A stretch of 64,000 bases of DNA, from NCBI RefSeq assembly GCF_002005225.1, contig NZ_CP019724.1, positions 6,403,501 through 6,467,500 of the forward strand. The letters run 5' to 3'. The position numbers and the translations under genes are program-made. Below the pieces are notes generated by a model. The model saw nothing but the letters and a program-made list of their open reading frames with translations. It was not told the DNA's origin and did not search any database. Positions 8,466 to 16,900 of this stretch are shown one piece after another (the first letter of the stretch is position 1; every line of letters starts with the position of its first letter). The stretch comes from Streptomyces pactum. Its GTDB lineage: Bacteria > Actinomycetota > Actinomycetes > Streptomycetales > Streptomycetaceae.

Positions 8466-8503
8466 CGGGGCCGGGGAAGTGAGGCGGGGCCGGGGAAGTG
8501 AGG
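8466..8503. repeat. 19-bp perfect tandem duplication
   Basis: Bases 8466-8484 and 8485-8503 are identical (CGGGGCCGGGGAAGTGAGG twice). They lie immediately upstream (minus-strand sense) of the ABC remnant and just past the stop of the next minus-strand gene. The surrounding 8212-8531 gap holds nothing else recognisable beyond the remnant. Confidence 0.85.
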
Positions 8504-8531
8504 CGCTGGGAGAGGGAGAGTGCGGCGGCGC

Positions 8532-8978
8532 TTACGCGCTCACGGGCCGCGACCATGTCGGCGTCGTGTCCGTCAGCCGGCACAGTGCCAGGTAGAGCGG
8601 GATGGGCGGGGTGTAGGGGACCGTGCCGTCCGGGCGGTGGATGAGGCCGGGGGCGTGCGGGGCGTCGGGGACGACCGCACCGGTGGCGTAGCGCGCGGGC
8701 GCGGGCCATTCGAGGGCGTAGTCGGAGTCGGACGGGACCATCCACCACCAGTGCGCCTCGTCGGCGTAGACGCACCCGACGCGCGGCAGCCGGGGCAGCA
8801 CCAAGGGACCGAAACGGGCGGGCACCGCGACCGCGTCGCAGCCCAGCGGCGCCGTCATGCCGTCCGGCACCGGCAGCCGCCGGGGCGTCCCGGGGAGTGC
8901 CCCGGGGGTGGTCAGCCCGCGCTGGAGGCGGACCAGGGTGTCCAGGCCGAGCGGTCGGATGCCGGACGCAGTGCTCAT
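8532..8978 (-). CDS. conserved hypothetical protein downstream of anti-sigma-like ATPase
   Basis: A protein of about 148 residues, unrecognised as a named domain. It has a proline-rich N-terminal part, a central WWWMVP run within YADEAHWWWMVPSDSD, and a C-terminal segment YTPPIPLYLALCRLTD. No signal peptide or clear membrane segment is visible. The ATG at 8978 overlaps the upstream stop (ATGA); an alternative ATG at 8984 is two codons longer. The tight coupling to the HATPase gene suggests the two work together, perhaps with this protein as a partner or target, but that is inference only. Confidence 0.65.
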   Translation of the reverse strand: MSTASGIRPLGLDTLVRLQRGLTTPGALPGTPRRLPVPDGMTAPLGCDAVAVPARFGPLVLPRLPRVGCVYADEAHWWWMVPSDSDYALEWPAPARYATGAVVPDAPHAPGLIHRPDGTVPYTPPIPLYLALCRLTDTTPTWSRPVSA

Positions 8979-9616
8979 AGCCATTCGGTCCCCGTTCCGC
9001 GGCGCGCCTCTCGACGGCGTCCCTCCGCCTCGCCCTCGTCACCCGTGCCGTCGGCGGGGCCGGGCTTCGGGCGGGCGCCCCAGCCCAGGTCGTTGTGGGG
9101 CTCCGACGGGTCGCGCGGTCCGTCGGCCTTGCGTGGCAGCTCGGCCCAGACCAGCAGGCCGGGGCCGTGCTCGTGGGCGCCCCAGGCATCGCACAGGGCG
9201 TCGACGAGGAGGAGTCCCCTGCCGTGCTCGTCCTCGGGCTGCTGATCGGCCGAGGGGTGGGGCTGGCCGGGGGCGCAACCCTCGTCCCGCACGGCTATGC
9301 GGACCAGGTCGGTGCCGTCGTGCAGCTCGCACACTATGTGTCTGCTCGCGGTGTGCACGATCGCGTTGGTCACCAGCTCGGAGACGACCAGGGCCGCGGT
9401 GTCGCAGGTGTCCTCGCACACCGACCAGCCGTTCAGCCGGGCCCGTGTCAGGCGTCTGGCCTGTGCGGGAGAACCCGGGTGTGCGGCCAGCTCGAAACGG
9501 AACCGGCGCTCGGCAGCGGCGGCCCCCGAAAGGCCGGCTCCCATGGCGGCACCGAGGCCCAGGGAGCCCGCGGCGGCGTCTGTTCCTAAGGGCGCGGACG
9601 GAATCACGCTTGCCAC
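8975..9616 (-). CDS. ATP-binding regulatory protein (HATPase_c_2, RsbW/SpoIIAB-like)
   Basis: A protein of about 213 residues with a GHKL ATPase domain like anti-sigma factors RsbW and SpoIIAB. The N box is ELVTNAIVHTAS, the G1 region VRDEG, and the G2 region GRGLLLVDALCDAWG. Streptomyces has many such proteins and most targets are unknown; they act by binding or phosphorylating anti-anti-sigma or related proteins. The C-terminal about 50 residues are charged and disordered. The GTG at 9616 fits the usual start VASVIPSAPLG; a TTG at 9643 is possible. It is divergent from an XRE/DUF397 pair, a recurrent Streptomyces three-gene module. Confidence 0.8.
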   Translation of the reverse strand: MASVIPSAPLGTDAAAGSLGLGAAMGAGLSGAAAAERRFRFELAAHPGSPAQARRLTRARLNGWSVCEDTCDTAALVVSELVTNAIVHTASRHIVCELHDGTDLVRIAVRDEGCAPGQPHPSADQQPEDEHGRGLLLVDALCDAWGAHEHGPGLLVWAELPRKADGPRDPSEPHNDLGWGARPKPGPADGTGDEGEAEGRRREARRGTGTEWL

Positions 9617-9838
9617 TATCGCCCCGCCGTGAACACTTGGCAAGAGTCACTCTGAAAAATGCAGAGTGCTGTGTGACGGACTGGACGGCCGTGGCACACT
9701 GCACGCAACAGCACGTCGAGCGGCGCCAATTCGGACCACCGAAGGCATTCAGGGCTTTCGAACAGGTCTTCGAATGGCGCCGTAGGGCTGTCCGCGCAGA
9801 GGCACAGGAATTCTTCGGGACTCTTCAGGAGGTGGGCG

Positions 9839-10699
9839 GTGAGCGAGCCGCGGTCCGCGCCGACGGTCGGCCAGGTCGTCCTCGGCCGGCGCCTGCTGGA
9901 CCTGCGGGAACGCGCCGGTCTCAAGCGCGAGGAAGCCGCCCGTATCCTGCGTGTCGCCCCCGCCACGGTCCGCCGCATGGAGATGGCCGAGGTCGCCCTC
10001 AAGATCCCGTACCTCCAGCTCCTGCTGAAGGCCTACGGCATCGGCGACGAGGAGGCCGACGCCTTCGTCAAGCTGGCCGAGGACGCCAACCAGCCCGGGT
10101 GGTGGCAGCGCTTCCACGACATCCTGCCGGGCTGGTTCTCCATGTACGTCAGCCTGGAGGGCGCGGCGTCCCTGATCCGCTCCTACGAGCCCCACTTCGT
10201 CCCCGGTGTGCTGCAGACCGAGGACTACGCACGCGGAGTGCTGCGCTCGGGAGCCATCGGCCAGACCCGGCCCGACGACATCGAGCGACACGTCGACCTG
10301 CGCATGCAGCGCCAGGAACTGCTGACCCGTAAGGACGCGCCCCGGCTGTGGGTTGTCATGGACGAGACCGCGCTGCGCCGCCCCGTCGGGGGCCCGGAGG
10401 TGATGCGTGCCCAGATCGACAGGCTGCTCGAGGCCACGAAGCTGCCCAATGTGACGCTGCAGGTCGCCCCGTTCTCCAACGGGCCGCACCCCGGCACGTA
10501 CGGGCCCTTCGTGCTGTTCCGATTCGCCATGCCGGAACTGCCGGACATGGTCTACAGCGAGTACCTGACCGGCGCCGTCTACCTCGACGCGCGTGCCGAG
10601 GTGGCGGCCCACCTCGAGGTCATGGACCGCATGGCGGCGCAGGCCGCCACGGCACATCGCACGAAGGAGATCCTCCGGGATCTCCGCAAGGAGCTGTGA
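9839..10699 (+). CDS. XRE-family regulator with DUF5753 (WhiJ/AbaA-orf type)
   Basis: A 286-residue DNA-binding regulator. Residues about 15-70 form a helix-turn-helix (GRRLLDLRERAGLKREEAARI...ATVRRMEMAE). The rest is the DUF5753 ligand/partner domain with its typical YEPHFVPGVLQTEDYAR, LWVVMDETALRRPVGG and GTYGPFVLFRF blocks. These proteins pair with a small DUF397 protein and influence development and antibiotic production in Streptomyces. The GTG at 9839 follows AGGAGG. The DUF397 gene begins immediately after its stop, so they are co-expressed. Confidence 0.9.
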   Translation: MSEPRSAPTVGQVVLGRRLLDLRERAGLKREEAARILRVAPATVRRMEMAEVALKIPYLQLLLKAYGIGDEEADAFVKLAEDANQPGWWQRFHDILPGWFSMYVSLEGAASLIRSYEPHFVPGVLQTEDYARGVLRSGAIGQTRPDDIERHVDLRMQRQELLTRKDAPRLWVVMDETALRRPVGGPEVMRAQIDRLLEATKLPNVTLQVAPFSNGPHPGTYGPFVLFRFAMPELPDMVYSEYLTGAVYLDARAEVAAHLEVMDRMAAQAATAHRTKEILRDLRKEL

Positions 10700-10990
10700 A
10701 TGAATCGCATCAAACCCCAGCGCTCGCCACGGAACCGCGGCGAGCTGATCCACAACGAGCGGATCTATAACGGTATGCCCGCCCGCGAGCTGGGCAGCGA
10801 GGGCTGGCACAAGCCGTGGAGCGGCGGCAACGGGGGCAACTGCCTGGAGGCGATGAAGCTCGCCGACGGCCGGATCGCGGTACGGCAGTCCACCGACCCC
10901 GACGGACCCGCGCTGATCTACACCTCCGCCGAGATGACGGCCTTCATCGAGGGGGCCAAGGCGGGAGAGGCGGACTTCCTGCTCTCCTGA
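10700..10990 (+). CDS. DUF397 protein (partner of XRE/DUF5753 regulator)
   Basis: A 96-residue DUF397 protein with the family core WHKPWSGGNGGNCLEAMKL, then ADGRIAVRQSTDPDGPALIY and an ending FIEGAKAGEADFLL. Members are small partners of XRE-DUF5753 regulators, proposed to modulate their DNA binding. The ATG at 10700 directly follows the upstream TGA, with AAGGAG inside the preceding coding end. An internal ATG (residue 26) would give the more usual family length, so the first 25 residues may be an extension. Confidence 0.88.
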   Translation: MNRIKPQRSPRNRGELIHNERIYNGMPARELGSEGWHKPWSGGNGGNCLEAMKLADGRIAVRQSTDPDGPALIYTSAEMTAFIEGAKAGEADFLLS

Positions 10991-11100
10991 GACGTGCGCT
11001 GTGTTGATGCTTGTTCTTAAGCTGCTTGGCACTGAGTTGATCATCCGAACCGTCATTCGTCGCCCGTCTTCCTCGTCGGCCTCGACCGGGGCCCTGGTCC

Positions 11101-11180
11101 GTGATCCGCCAGTCGTGATCCTTCAGTCGTGATCCGTTTCAGTCGTGAATCGTCCGTCGTGATTCGTTCAGTCGTGATCC
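11101..11180. repeat. 14-16 bp imperfect tandem array 3' of gltD
   Basis: Six imperfect copies of a GTGATCC-(2-4 nt)-CAGTC unit run from 11101 to 11180, beginning within 30 bases of the gltD stop. The units differ in length, unlike the nine-base arrays. No hairpin is obvious. The array occupies the convergent gap between the DUF397 gene and gltD. Confidence 0.75.
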
Positions 11181-11207
11181 GGTCCACGGCCATGGCCGGT
11201 GGGGCGC

Positions 11208-12698
11208 TCAGGCCGTCATCGGCCGGTCGTACGGGCCGACCGGTGCCGGCAGCCGTGTGCTGCCGCCGGACAGGTGGCGGTCGACGGCCGCCGCCACCGC
11301 CCGTCCTTCCGCGATCGCCCACACGATGAGCGACTGCCCGCGCGCCGCGTCCCCGGCGGCGAACACCCCGGGGACGTTGGTCGCGAAGCCCCGGTCCCGG
11401 GCGATCGTGCCCCGGGGCTCCAGCTCCAGCCCCAGCCCTTCGACGGGACCGTCCTTCCGGTCGGGCCCGGAGAAGCCGAGGGCGAGGAGGACGAGGTCCG
11501 CGGGGAGTGACCGCTCGGTGCCGGGCAGCGCCCGGCGCCCGGCGTCCACCCCGACCAGACGCAGCGACCGCACATGCCCCTCCGAGTCGCCGGTGAACCG
11601 AAGCGTGGACGCCGCGAACAGCCGCGCGTCCGCGTCCGCCGCCGGCGCGGACCGCAGGTCGCGTGCCTCCTCGTGCGCGGCCGACAGCCGGTACAGCCGC
11701 GGATACGTCGGCCAGGGCTCGGCCGCTTCGTCGCGCGCCGTACCAGGCTGCGCGTAGATGTCCAACTGGGTCACGGACGCGGCCCCTTCCCGGACCGCGG
11801 TCCCCAGACAGTCCGCGCCCGTGTCGCCACCACCGACGATGACGACGTGCTGTCCGGCGGCGGACAGCGGGGAGCACGCCATGTCTCCCTCGCACACCCG
11901 GTTGGCCAGCGGCAGATACTCCATCGCCTGATGGACGCCGGCCAGTTCCCGGCCGGGCACTTCCAGTTCGCGCCACGCGGTCGCGCCGGTGGCGATCACC
12001 ACCGCGTCGTAGCGGGCCCGCAACTCGCCGGCGGGCACGTCCCGCCCGACCGCGGTCGACGCACGGAACTTCGTCCCCTCGGCCCGCATCTGCTCGATGC
12101 GCCGCTCCAGGTGCCGCTTCTCCATCTTGAACTCGGGGATGCCGTACCGCATCAGCCCCCCGATCCGGTCGTCCCGCTCGTAGACCGCGACCGTGTGCCC
12201 GGCCCGGGTGAGCTGTTGCGCCGCCGCGAGCCCGGTGGGCCCCGAGCCGACCACCGCCACCGTCCGCCCGGAGAGCCGGTCCGGCGGTCGCGGCGGAGTG
12301 AAGCCCTCCTCCCAGGCCTTGTCGGCGATCGCGCACTCGACGTTCTTGATGGTGACGGCCGGCTGGTTGATGGCGAGCACACAACCCGCCTCGCACGGCG
12401 CCGGGCACAACCGGCCGGTGAACTCCGGGAAGTTGTTCGTGGCGTGCAGCCGCTCGCTCGCGGCCCTCCAGTCCGCTCGGGAGACCAGGTCGTTCCACTC
12501 CGGGATCAGGTTGCCGAGCGGGCAGGCTTCGTGGCAGAAGGGGACGCCGCAGTCCATGCAGCGGTCGGCCTGGGTGCCGATGATCGGCAACAGCGCCCCG
12601 GGGACGTGGACCTCCTGCCAGTCCCGGATCCGCTCCGCGGCCGGCCTGCGGGGCCACTCCTGGCGGGGTGTGGTCAGGAAACCCTTGGGATCGGCCAT
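11208..12698 (-). CDS. gltD: glutamate synthase small subunit-like NADPH oxidoreductase
   Basis: A 496-residue flavoprotein like the GltD subunit, which passes electrons from NADPH to the GltB subunit for glutamate synthesis. The N-terminal domain has the Fe-S cysteines in CMDCGVPFCHEACPLGN and CPAPCEAGC. The FAD site is VAVVGSGPTGLAAA and the NADPH site VVIVGGGDTGAD; the C-terminal FAD block GVFAAGDAARGQSLIV is intact. Length is normal. RBS AAGGAAGA precedes the ATG. No gltB lies beside it: the upstream neighbour is a DUF1772 gene 144 bp away. It may serve a distant gltB or another electron acceptor. Confidence 0.85.
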   Translation of the reverse strand: MADPKGFLTTPRQEWPRRPAAERIRDWQEVHVPGALLPIIGTQADRCMDCGVPFCHEACPLGNLIPEWNDLVSRADWRAASERLHATNNFPEFTGRLCPAPCEAGCVLAINQPAVTIKNVECAIADKAWEEGFTPPRPPDRLSGRTVAVVGSGPTGLAAAQQLTRAGHTVAVYERDDRIGGLMRYGIPEFKMEKRHLERRIEQMRAEGTKFRASTAVGRDVPAGELRARYDAVVIATGATAWRELEVPGRELAGVHQAMEYLPLANRVCEGDMACSPLSAAGQHVVIVGGGDTGADCLGTAVREGAASVTQLDIYAQPGTARDEAAEPWPTYPRLYRLSAAHEEARDLRSAPAADADARLFAASTLRFTGDSEGHVRSLRLVGVDAGRRALPGTERSLPADLVLLALGFSGPDRKDGPVEGLGLELEPRGTIARDRGFATNVPGVFAAGDAARGQSLIVWAIAEGRAVAAAVDRHLSGGSTRLPAPVGPYDRPMTA

Positions 12699-12842
12699 GG
12701 CCGTCTTCCTTGCGTGCGGGGTGGCAGGCCGTGCGTCGTGGGGTGTGGTTCTTCCGGCCCACGATACGTCCCGCCCGCCCCGCGCGCAGAGCGCCGGACG
12801 GCACCTCGCCCAGGGTGCCCGGCGGGTGGCGCCGCACGCCTC

Positions 12843-13319
12843 TCAGACGAGGGCCAGCACGTACGCCACCGTGGCCGCGGCCGAGGCGGCCGTCCGCACG
12901 TGGTTCCACGCCGTCCACTCGCGCACGTACGAGGGCCACCGGTCCGCCGCCGCGGTGCCCGGCTCCAGCCCGAGCAGCGCGGTGTTGCGCGGCACGTTGG
13001 CGGCCGCGGTCACCCCGAACGACCCGAACAGGAACAGCGCGCTGCCCAGCAGCAACTCCACCGCCGCCCCGTCCGGCCACAGCACGAACGTCACCACCGC
13101 GATCACCGCGGTCAGCACCGACGTCCCGAGGAAGACGAACATGAAGGCCGGCCGCACCGCGGCCGTGTTGATCGCGTTCATCGCGGCGACTCCCTGCGCG
13201 GGTGGCAGCGCCGCGAGCCCCCGCATGACGAAGGTCGAGAACGCGCAGAAGGCGCCGGCCGTCAGACCGGTCCCGAGCACACCCAGCACCGTCAGCACCA
13301 GGTACGGTCCGTCGATCAT
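12843..13319 (-). CDS. DUF1772 family small membrane protein
   Basis: A 158-residue integral membrane protein with four hydrophobic segments (about residues 5-30, 55-82, 88-108 and 138-157). The NAINTAAVRPAFM block and the NVPRN motif fit the DUF1772 (anthrone oxygenase-like) family. Some members are anthrone oxygenases, but most bacterial copies have no known reaction. A purine-rich GGGAGC precedes the ATG. It is transcribed toward gltD with a 144-bp gap, so co-transcription is possible but not shown. Confidence 0.8.
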   Translation of the reverse strand: MIDGPYLVLTVLGVLGTGLTAGAFCAFSTFVMRGLAALPPAQGVAAMNAINTAAVRPAFMFVFLGTSVLTAVIAVVTFVLWPDGAAVELLLGSALFLFGSFGVTAAANVPRNTALLGLEPGTAAADRWPSYVREWTAWNHVRTAASAAATVAYVLALV

Positions 13320-13482
13320 GTCGTGTCAGCTCCCGCCCGTCGCGTCGATGTCCGCTCGGCACCGTCGGCCATCGATCACCCCAAGTCAACCTCCGCGCGG
13401 GCACGGTGACCATGGCCGACCGGCGCGAGCGCATGCGCGAGCGTCCAGGCGGGCGGACCGGGGGCTGACGCATCATGGGCGG

Positions 13483-14115
13483 GTGCGATTGGAAGCGATC
13501 ACCTGGGACAGGCTCGGCGACCTGCTCGCCGAGCGCCTGCTCGACCTCGAGCCCGCCGACGGCAGCGCCTGGCCGCGCGTCGCCTTCGACGGCGCCCCGG
13601 CAGCCCGCGCCGGGGACCTCGCCGAGCGGGTCTCCGGGGCGCTGCGCCTGCGCGGCCGGCCCTCCCTCGTCGTCGGGGCGGAGGGCTTCCTGCGGCCGGC
13701 CTCCCTCCGCCTCGAGTACGGGCACCACGACGCCGAGTCCTACTACGACGGCTGGCACGACACCGGCGCTCTGTGGCGCGAGGTCTTCGACCCCCTCGGG
13801 CCCGGCGGCGACGGGCGCGTTCTGCCCGATCTGTGGGACCCGGTCACCGACCGCGCCACCCGCAGCCCCTACGTCGCCCTCCCGCCCGGCGGCGCTCTGC
13901 TGCTGCACGGCCCCTTTCTGCTGCGTCATTGGTTCCCCCTCGATCTGAGCGTCCATCTGGTCCTCGGCCCCGGCGCACTGCGCCGCCGCACCCCCGAGGC
14001 CGAGCACTGGACCTTGCCCGCCTTCGAGCGCTACGAGGCGGAGGCCGATCCCTCCGGCACCGCCGACGTCCTGGTGCGCGCAGACGACCCACGGCACCCC
14101 GCGTGGAACGGTTGA
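13483..14115 (+). CDS. uridine kinase-like protein lacking the P-loop
   Basis: A 210-residue protein of the actinobacterial uridine-kinase-like group. It keeps family blocks FLRPASLRLEYG, the YYDGWHD motif, VLPDLWDP, and an ending WTLPAFERYE. Where a kinase would have GxxGxGKT the sequence is FDGAPAARAGDL, with no Gly-Lys-Ser/Thr, so ATP binding in the usual way is doubtful. I chose GTG 13483 because similarity starts there. It is divergent from the DUF1772 gene and converges on corA. Confidence 0.7.
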   Translation: MRLEAITWDRLGDLLAERLLDLEPADGSAWPRVAFDGAPAARAGDLAERVSGALRLRGRPSLVVGAEGFLRPASLRLEYGHHDAESYYDGWHDTGALWREVFDPLGPGGDGRVLPDLWDPVTDRATRSPYVALPPGGALLLHGPFLLRHWFPLDLSVHLVLGPGALRRRTPEAEHWTLPAFERYEAEADPSGTADVLVRADDPRHPAWNG

Positions 14116-14303
14116 CACGCCCGGCGGCCGGCCGGTGCACCTCCGTGGGGATCCGCGGCACCGCCGAGCTCGTCCCGACGAGCGGAGGAGACTCCGGCAC
14201 GAGCTCTCGCACAGGTACCTCGGCGCCGGCCCGCCCGCGGAGAAGGGCGAGGAGACCCCGTGTGATCGCCCGGGCCGTCCCGCGGAAGTCGTGGGCTACT
14301 CGG

Positions 14304-14366
14304 CCTGAGCTGCCTGAGCTGCCTGAGCTGCCTGAGCTGCCTGAGCTGCTTGAACTGCCTGAACTG
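14304..14366. repeat. nonanucleotide tandem array 3' of corA
   Basis: Seven nine-base units: five exact CCTGAGCTG copies (14304-14348), then two variants. It ends 22 bp past the corA stop, within the convergent 272-bp gap between the kinase-like gene and corA; I see nothing else in that gap. Read beyond the corA stop in frame it would give repeated Gln-Leu-Arg. Confidence 0.9.
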
Positions 14367-14387
14367 CGTGAGCGGTCCGGCCGGTCG

Positions 14388-15515
14388 TCAGAGCCAGCCG
14401 CTGCGCCGGAAGCCCCGGTGCAGTGACAGGCAGGCGACGACTATCACGCCGATGACCAGGCCGTAGCCGTACCGCCAGCCCAGCTCGGGCATGTGGTCGA
14501 AGTTCATGCCGTACACCCCACAGACCATGGTGGGTACCGCGACGATCGCGGCCCAGGCGGTGATCTTGCGCATGTCCTCGTTCTGCGCGACCGTCACGCG
14601 GGCCAGGTGCGCCTGGAGGATGGAGTTCAGGAGTTCGTCGAACGCCGCGATCTGCTCCGTGGCCCGCAGCAGGTGGTCGGCGACATCGCGGAAATAGGCT
14701 TGTATCTCCGGCTCGACCACTCGGATCGGCCGGGTGGCCAGCTCCTCCAGTGGCCGGCCGAGCGGCACCACGGCCCGCCTCAGCTCGAGCAGTTCACGCT
14801 TGAGCTGATAGACCCGCCCCGGATCGACCCGCGCGCCGTGCTCCCCGAACACCTCCGTCTCGACATGGTCGATGTCCGCCTGGACCGCCTCGATGACGCT
14901 CAGGAACTCGTCCACCACGTGGTCCGCTATCGCGTGCAGTACAGCCGACGGCCCCTTGGCGAGCTGTGCGGGATCGGACTCCAGCCCTTCCCGCAACGGG
15001 CCCAGCGAGCCGTGCCGGCCGTGCCGCACGGTGATCACGAAGTCCTGGCCGACGAACACCATGATCTCGCCGGTGCTCACCACCTCGCTCGTGGCCGTGA
15101 GCTCCTCATGCTCCACGTAGCAGACCGTCTTGAACACGGCGAAGAGCGTCTCGCCGTACCGTTCCACCTTTGGACGCTGGTGGGCCTCGATCGCGTCCTC
15201 GACCGCCAGCGGGTGGAGATCGAAGGGGTCCGCGACGCCCGCGAACTCCTGATCGGTCGGCTCATGCAGGCCGAGCCAGACGAAACCCGCCCCGCGCTCC
15301 CGCATCCGCTCCACCGCGTCGACCGGATCGCCGCCCTGGGGAGTGCGGACACCGTCCCGGTAGGTCACGCAGTTCACGACCGAGGAACCCAGCGGGGAGC
15401 GGGCGGGATGGCTGAGGTCCACACGCGGGCGCCGCCGGGCCAGCCGTGCCACCCTGCGTAGGCCGCCGCCCCTTCCCAGGCCCGTGACCTTCCGTAGATT
15501 CCCTGCCATCGTCAT
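14388..15515 (-). CDS. corA: CorA family Mg2+/Co2+ transporter
   Basis: A 375-residue inner-membrane cation channel. The large cytoplasmic N-terminal domain (HPLAVEDAIEAHQRPKVERYG block) is followed by a long helix and two C-terminal membrane helices. The essential YGMN motif is present in VCGVYGMNFDHMPEL between them, and a short basic tail follows. AGGAG 6 nt upstream of the ATG at 15515 decides the start over an internal ATG two codons later. A nine-base repeat array lies just past the stop. The first 60 residues are arginine-rich and less conserved. Confidence 0.93.
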   Translation of the reverse strand: MTMAGNLRKVTGLGRGGGLRRVARLARRRPRVDLSHPARSPLGSSVVNCVTYRDGVRTPQGGDPVDAVERMRERGAGFVWLGLHEPTDQEFAGVADPFDLHPLAVEDAIEAHQRPKVERYGETLFAVFKTVCYVEHEELTATSEVVSTGEIMVFVGQDFVITVRHGRHGSLGPLREGLESDPAQLAKGPSAVLHAIADHVVDEFLSVIEAVQADIDHVETEVFGEHGARVDPGRVYQLKRELLELRRAVVPLGRPLEELATRPIRVVEPEIQAYFRDVADHLLRATEQIAAFDELLNSILQAHLARVTVAQNEDMRKITAWAAIVAVPTMVCGVYGMNFDHMPELGWRYGYGLVIGVIVVACLSLHRGFRRSGWL

Positions 15516-15784
15516 CCGTGTCTCCTCGCGTGGGTCCCCTCGCGCCGTGCTTCCCGCGCCGTGGCCAGCCAGTCTGCCAGGCCTGCGTGAACCGCGGACG
15601 GGCCTGTGGAAACGGCGCGTTCCGCTTTGCTCCCGGCTGTGGACAGAGCGTTCGGACGTGGGCGTGGACGTGGCGTGGACGTCGGCCTCGGCGTGGACGC
15701 CACCTCGGCCAGGCGGTCCCGAGGGGCCGTCACACCGGAGCGTCGACCGCTTCCGGCAAGCCGGACAACTGGGATGATCGACGC

Positions 15785-16579
15785 ATGACGCGAACCGACG
15801 GATATCTCCTCGACAACCGGCAGGCCGAGGCGGCGGAGCGCTTCGACGCATTCGCCACCCTCTTCGATCCCACGACGTTCCGGCACCTCCAAGCACTCGG
15901 CGCCGGACCCGGCTGGCGCTGCTGGGAGGTCGGGGCCGGAGGCACCTCCGTGGTGTCCTGGCTGGCCAAGAGGGTGGGGCCGACCGGCAGGGTCCTCGCG
16001 ACCGACATCGACACCTCTCGGGTCGCTCCGGCCGGCCGGCCTCCGGTCGAGGTGCGCGTGCACGACGTGGGCGCCGAGGAACCGCCGGGGGAGGGCTTCG
16101 ACCTGGTGCACGCCCGGCTCGTGCTCGTCCACGTCCCGGACCGGGAAAGGGCGTTGCGGTCGATGGTCAAGGCCCTGCGTCCCGGTGGCCGCCTCCTGGT
16201 CGAGGACGCCGATCCCGCCCTGCAGCCGCTGCTCTGTCCCGACGAGCACGGTCCCGAGCAGGAGCTGGCGAACCGGCTGCGCCACGGCTTCCGCCAGCTC
16301 CTGGCCCGTCGCGGTGCGGACCTCTCCTACGGCCGCCATCTCCCGCGCCTGCTCCGACAGGCCGGGCTGCGCCGCGTGGAGGCCGATGCCTACTTCCCGG
16401 TCACCTCACCAGCGTGCGCCGCACTGGAGTCGGCGACGGTCCGCCAGGTCCGCGACCAACTGGTCGCCGCAGGGGTGGCCACCCACGAGGACATCGAGCA
16501 CCACCTCGCGAACGTCGCCTCGGGCGGCATGGACCTCGCGACGGCTCCCATGATCTCGGCGTGGGGACGCAAGGCGTAG
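15785..16579 (+). CDS. class I SAM-dependent methyltransferase
   Basis: A 264-residue methyltransferase. Motif I is WEVGAGGTSVVSWLA, the acidic residue ending strand 2 is in VLATDIDTSRV, and LRPGGRLLVEDADP is the post-motif block. The substrate is not evident; the layout (N-terminal helical cap, C-terminal QVRDQLVAAG) resembles small-molecule methyltransferases. It is divergent from corA across 270 bp that contain several GTGGACG repeats. No clear ribosome binding site precedes the ATG. Confidence 0.83.
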   Translation: MTRTDGYLLDNRQAEAAERFDAFATLFDPTTFRHLQALGAGPGWRCWEVGAGGTSVVSWLAKRVGPTGRVLATDIDTSRVAPAGRPPVEVRVHDVGAEEPPGEGFDLVHARLVLVHVPDRERALRSMVKALRPGGRLLVEDADPALQPLLCPDEHGPEQELANRLRHGFRQLLARRGADLSYGRHLPRLLRQAGLRRVEADAYFPVTSPACAALESATVRQVRDQLVAAGVATHEDIEHHLANVASGGMDLATAPMISAWGRKA

Positions 16580-16900
16580 GGCAGTGGGGGTCCGGGCAGC
16601 CCGGACGCCTCGCCTCCGGCCGACACATGGCGCAAGGCACCTGGCGTCGTTCCGCCCCGGCGGGCGCGGCACGGCCCGGTCGACTGTGCCTGGCGCTCCG
16701 TGGTCCGTGCTCCGTGCTCCATGCCTAGTGCCCGTGCTCCGTGCCGAGGGCGGCGACACCGGCCACGGCGGATGCCTGACCCATCGCCGGACAGCGCTTC
16801 CTCCCACTCCGACACCTACCGACGGACGTACCGGCCGGCCACGTACCGACCGACGTACCGGCCGGCCGACGTACCTATCGACCGACAGACCGGCCGACCG
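16580..16900. other. convergent intergenic region with irregular repeats
   Basis: This 321-bp gap separates the methyltransferase from the pseudouridine kinase-like gene. It contains CCGTGCTCC-type repeats (16696-16742) and, at about 16818-16900, several copies of ACGTACCGGCCGGCC/ACCGACCGACGTACC-like units that can form alternative hairpins. No open frame has family features. Confidence 0.6.

Noticed and set aside
11053..14118. A 1000-codon minus-strand frame over gltD, DUF1772 and the kinase-like gene
   Set aside because: It lies in a different frame from well-identified genes and shows no domain features.
14304..14366. CRISPR-like short repeats
   Set aside because: The units are contiguous with no spacers and no cas genes are nearby; the same holds for the other arrays.
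16580..16900. A gene in the gap between the methyltransferase and psuK
   Set aside because: All open frames there are repeat-derived and lack starts with ribosome sites.
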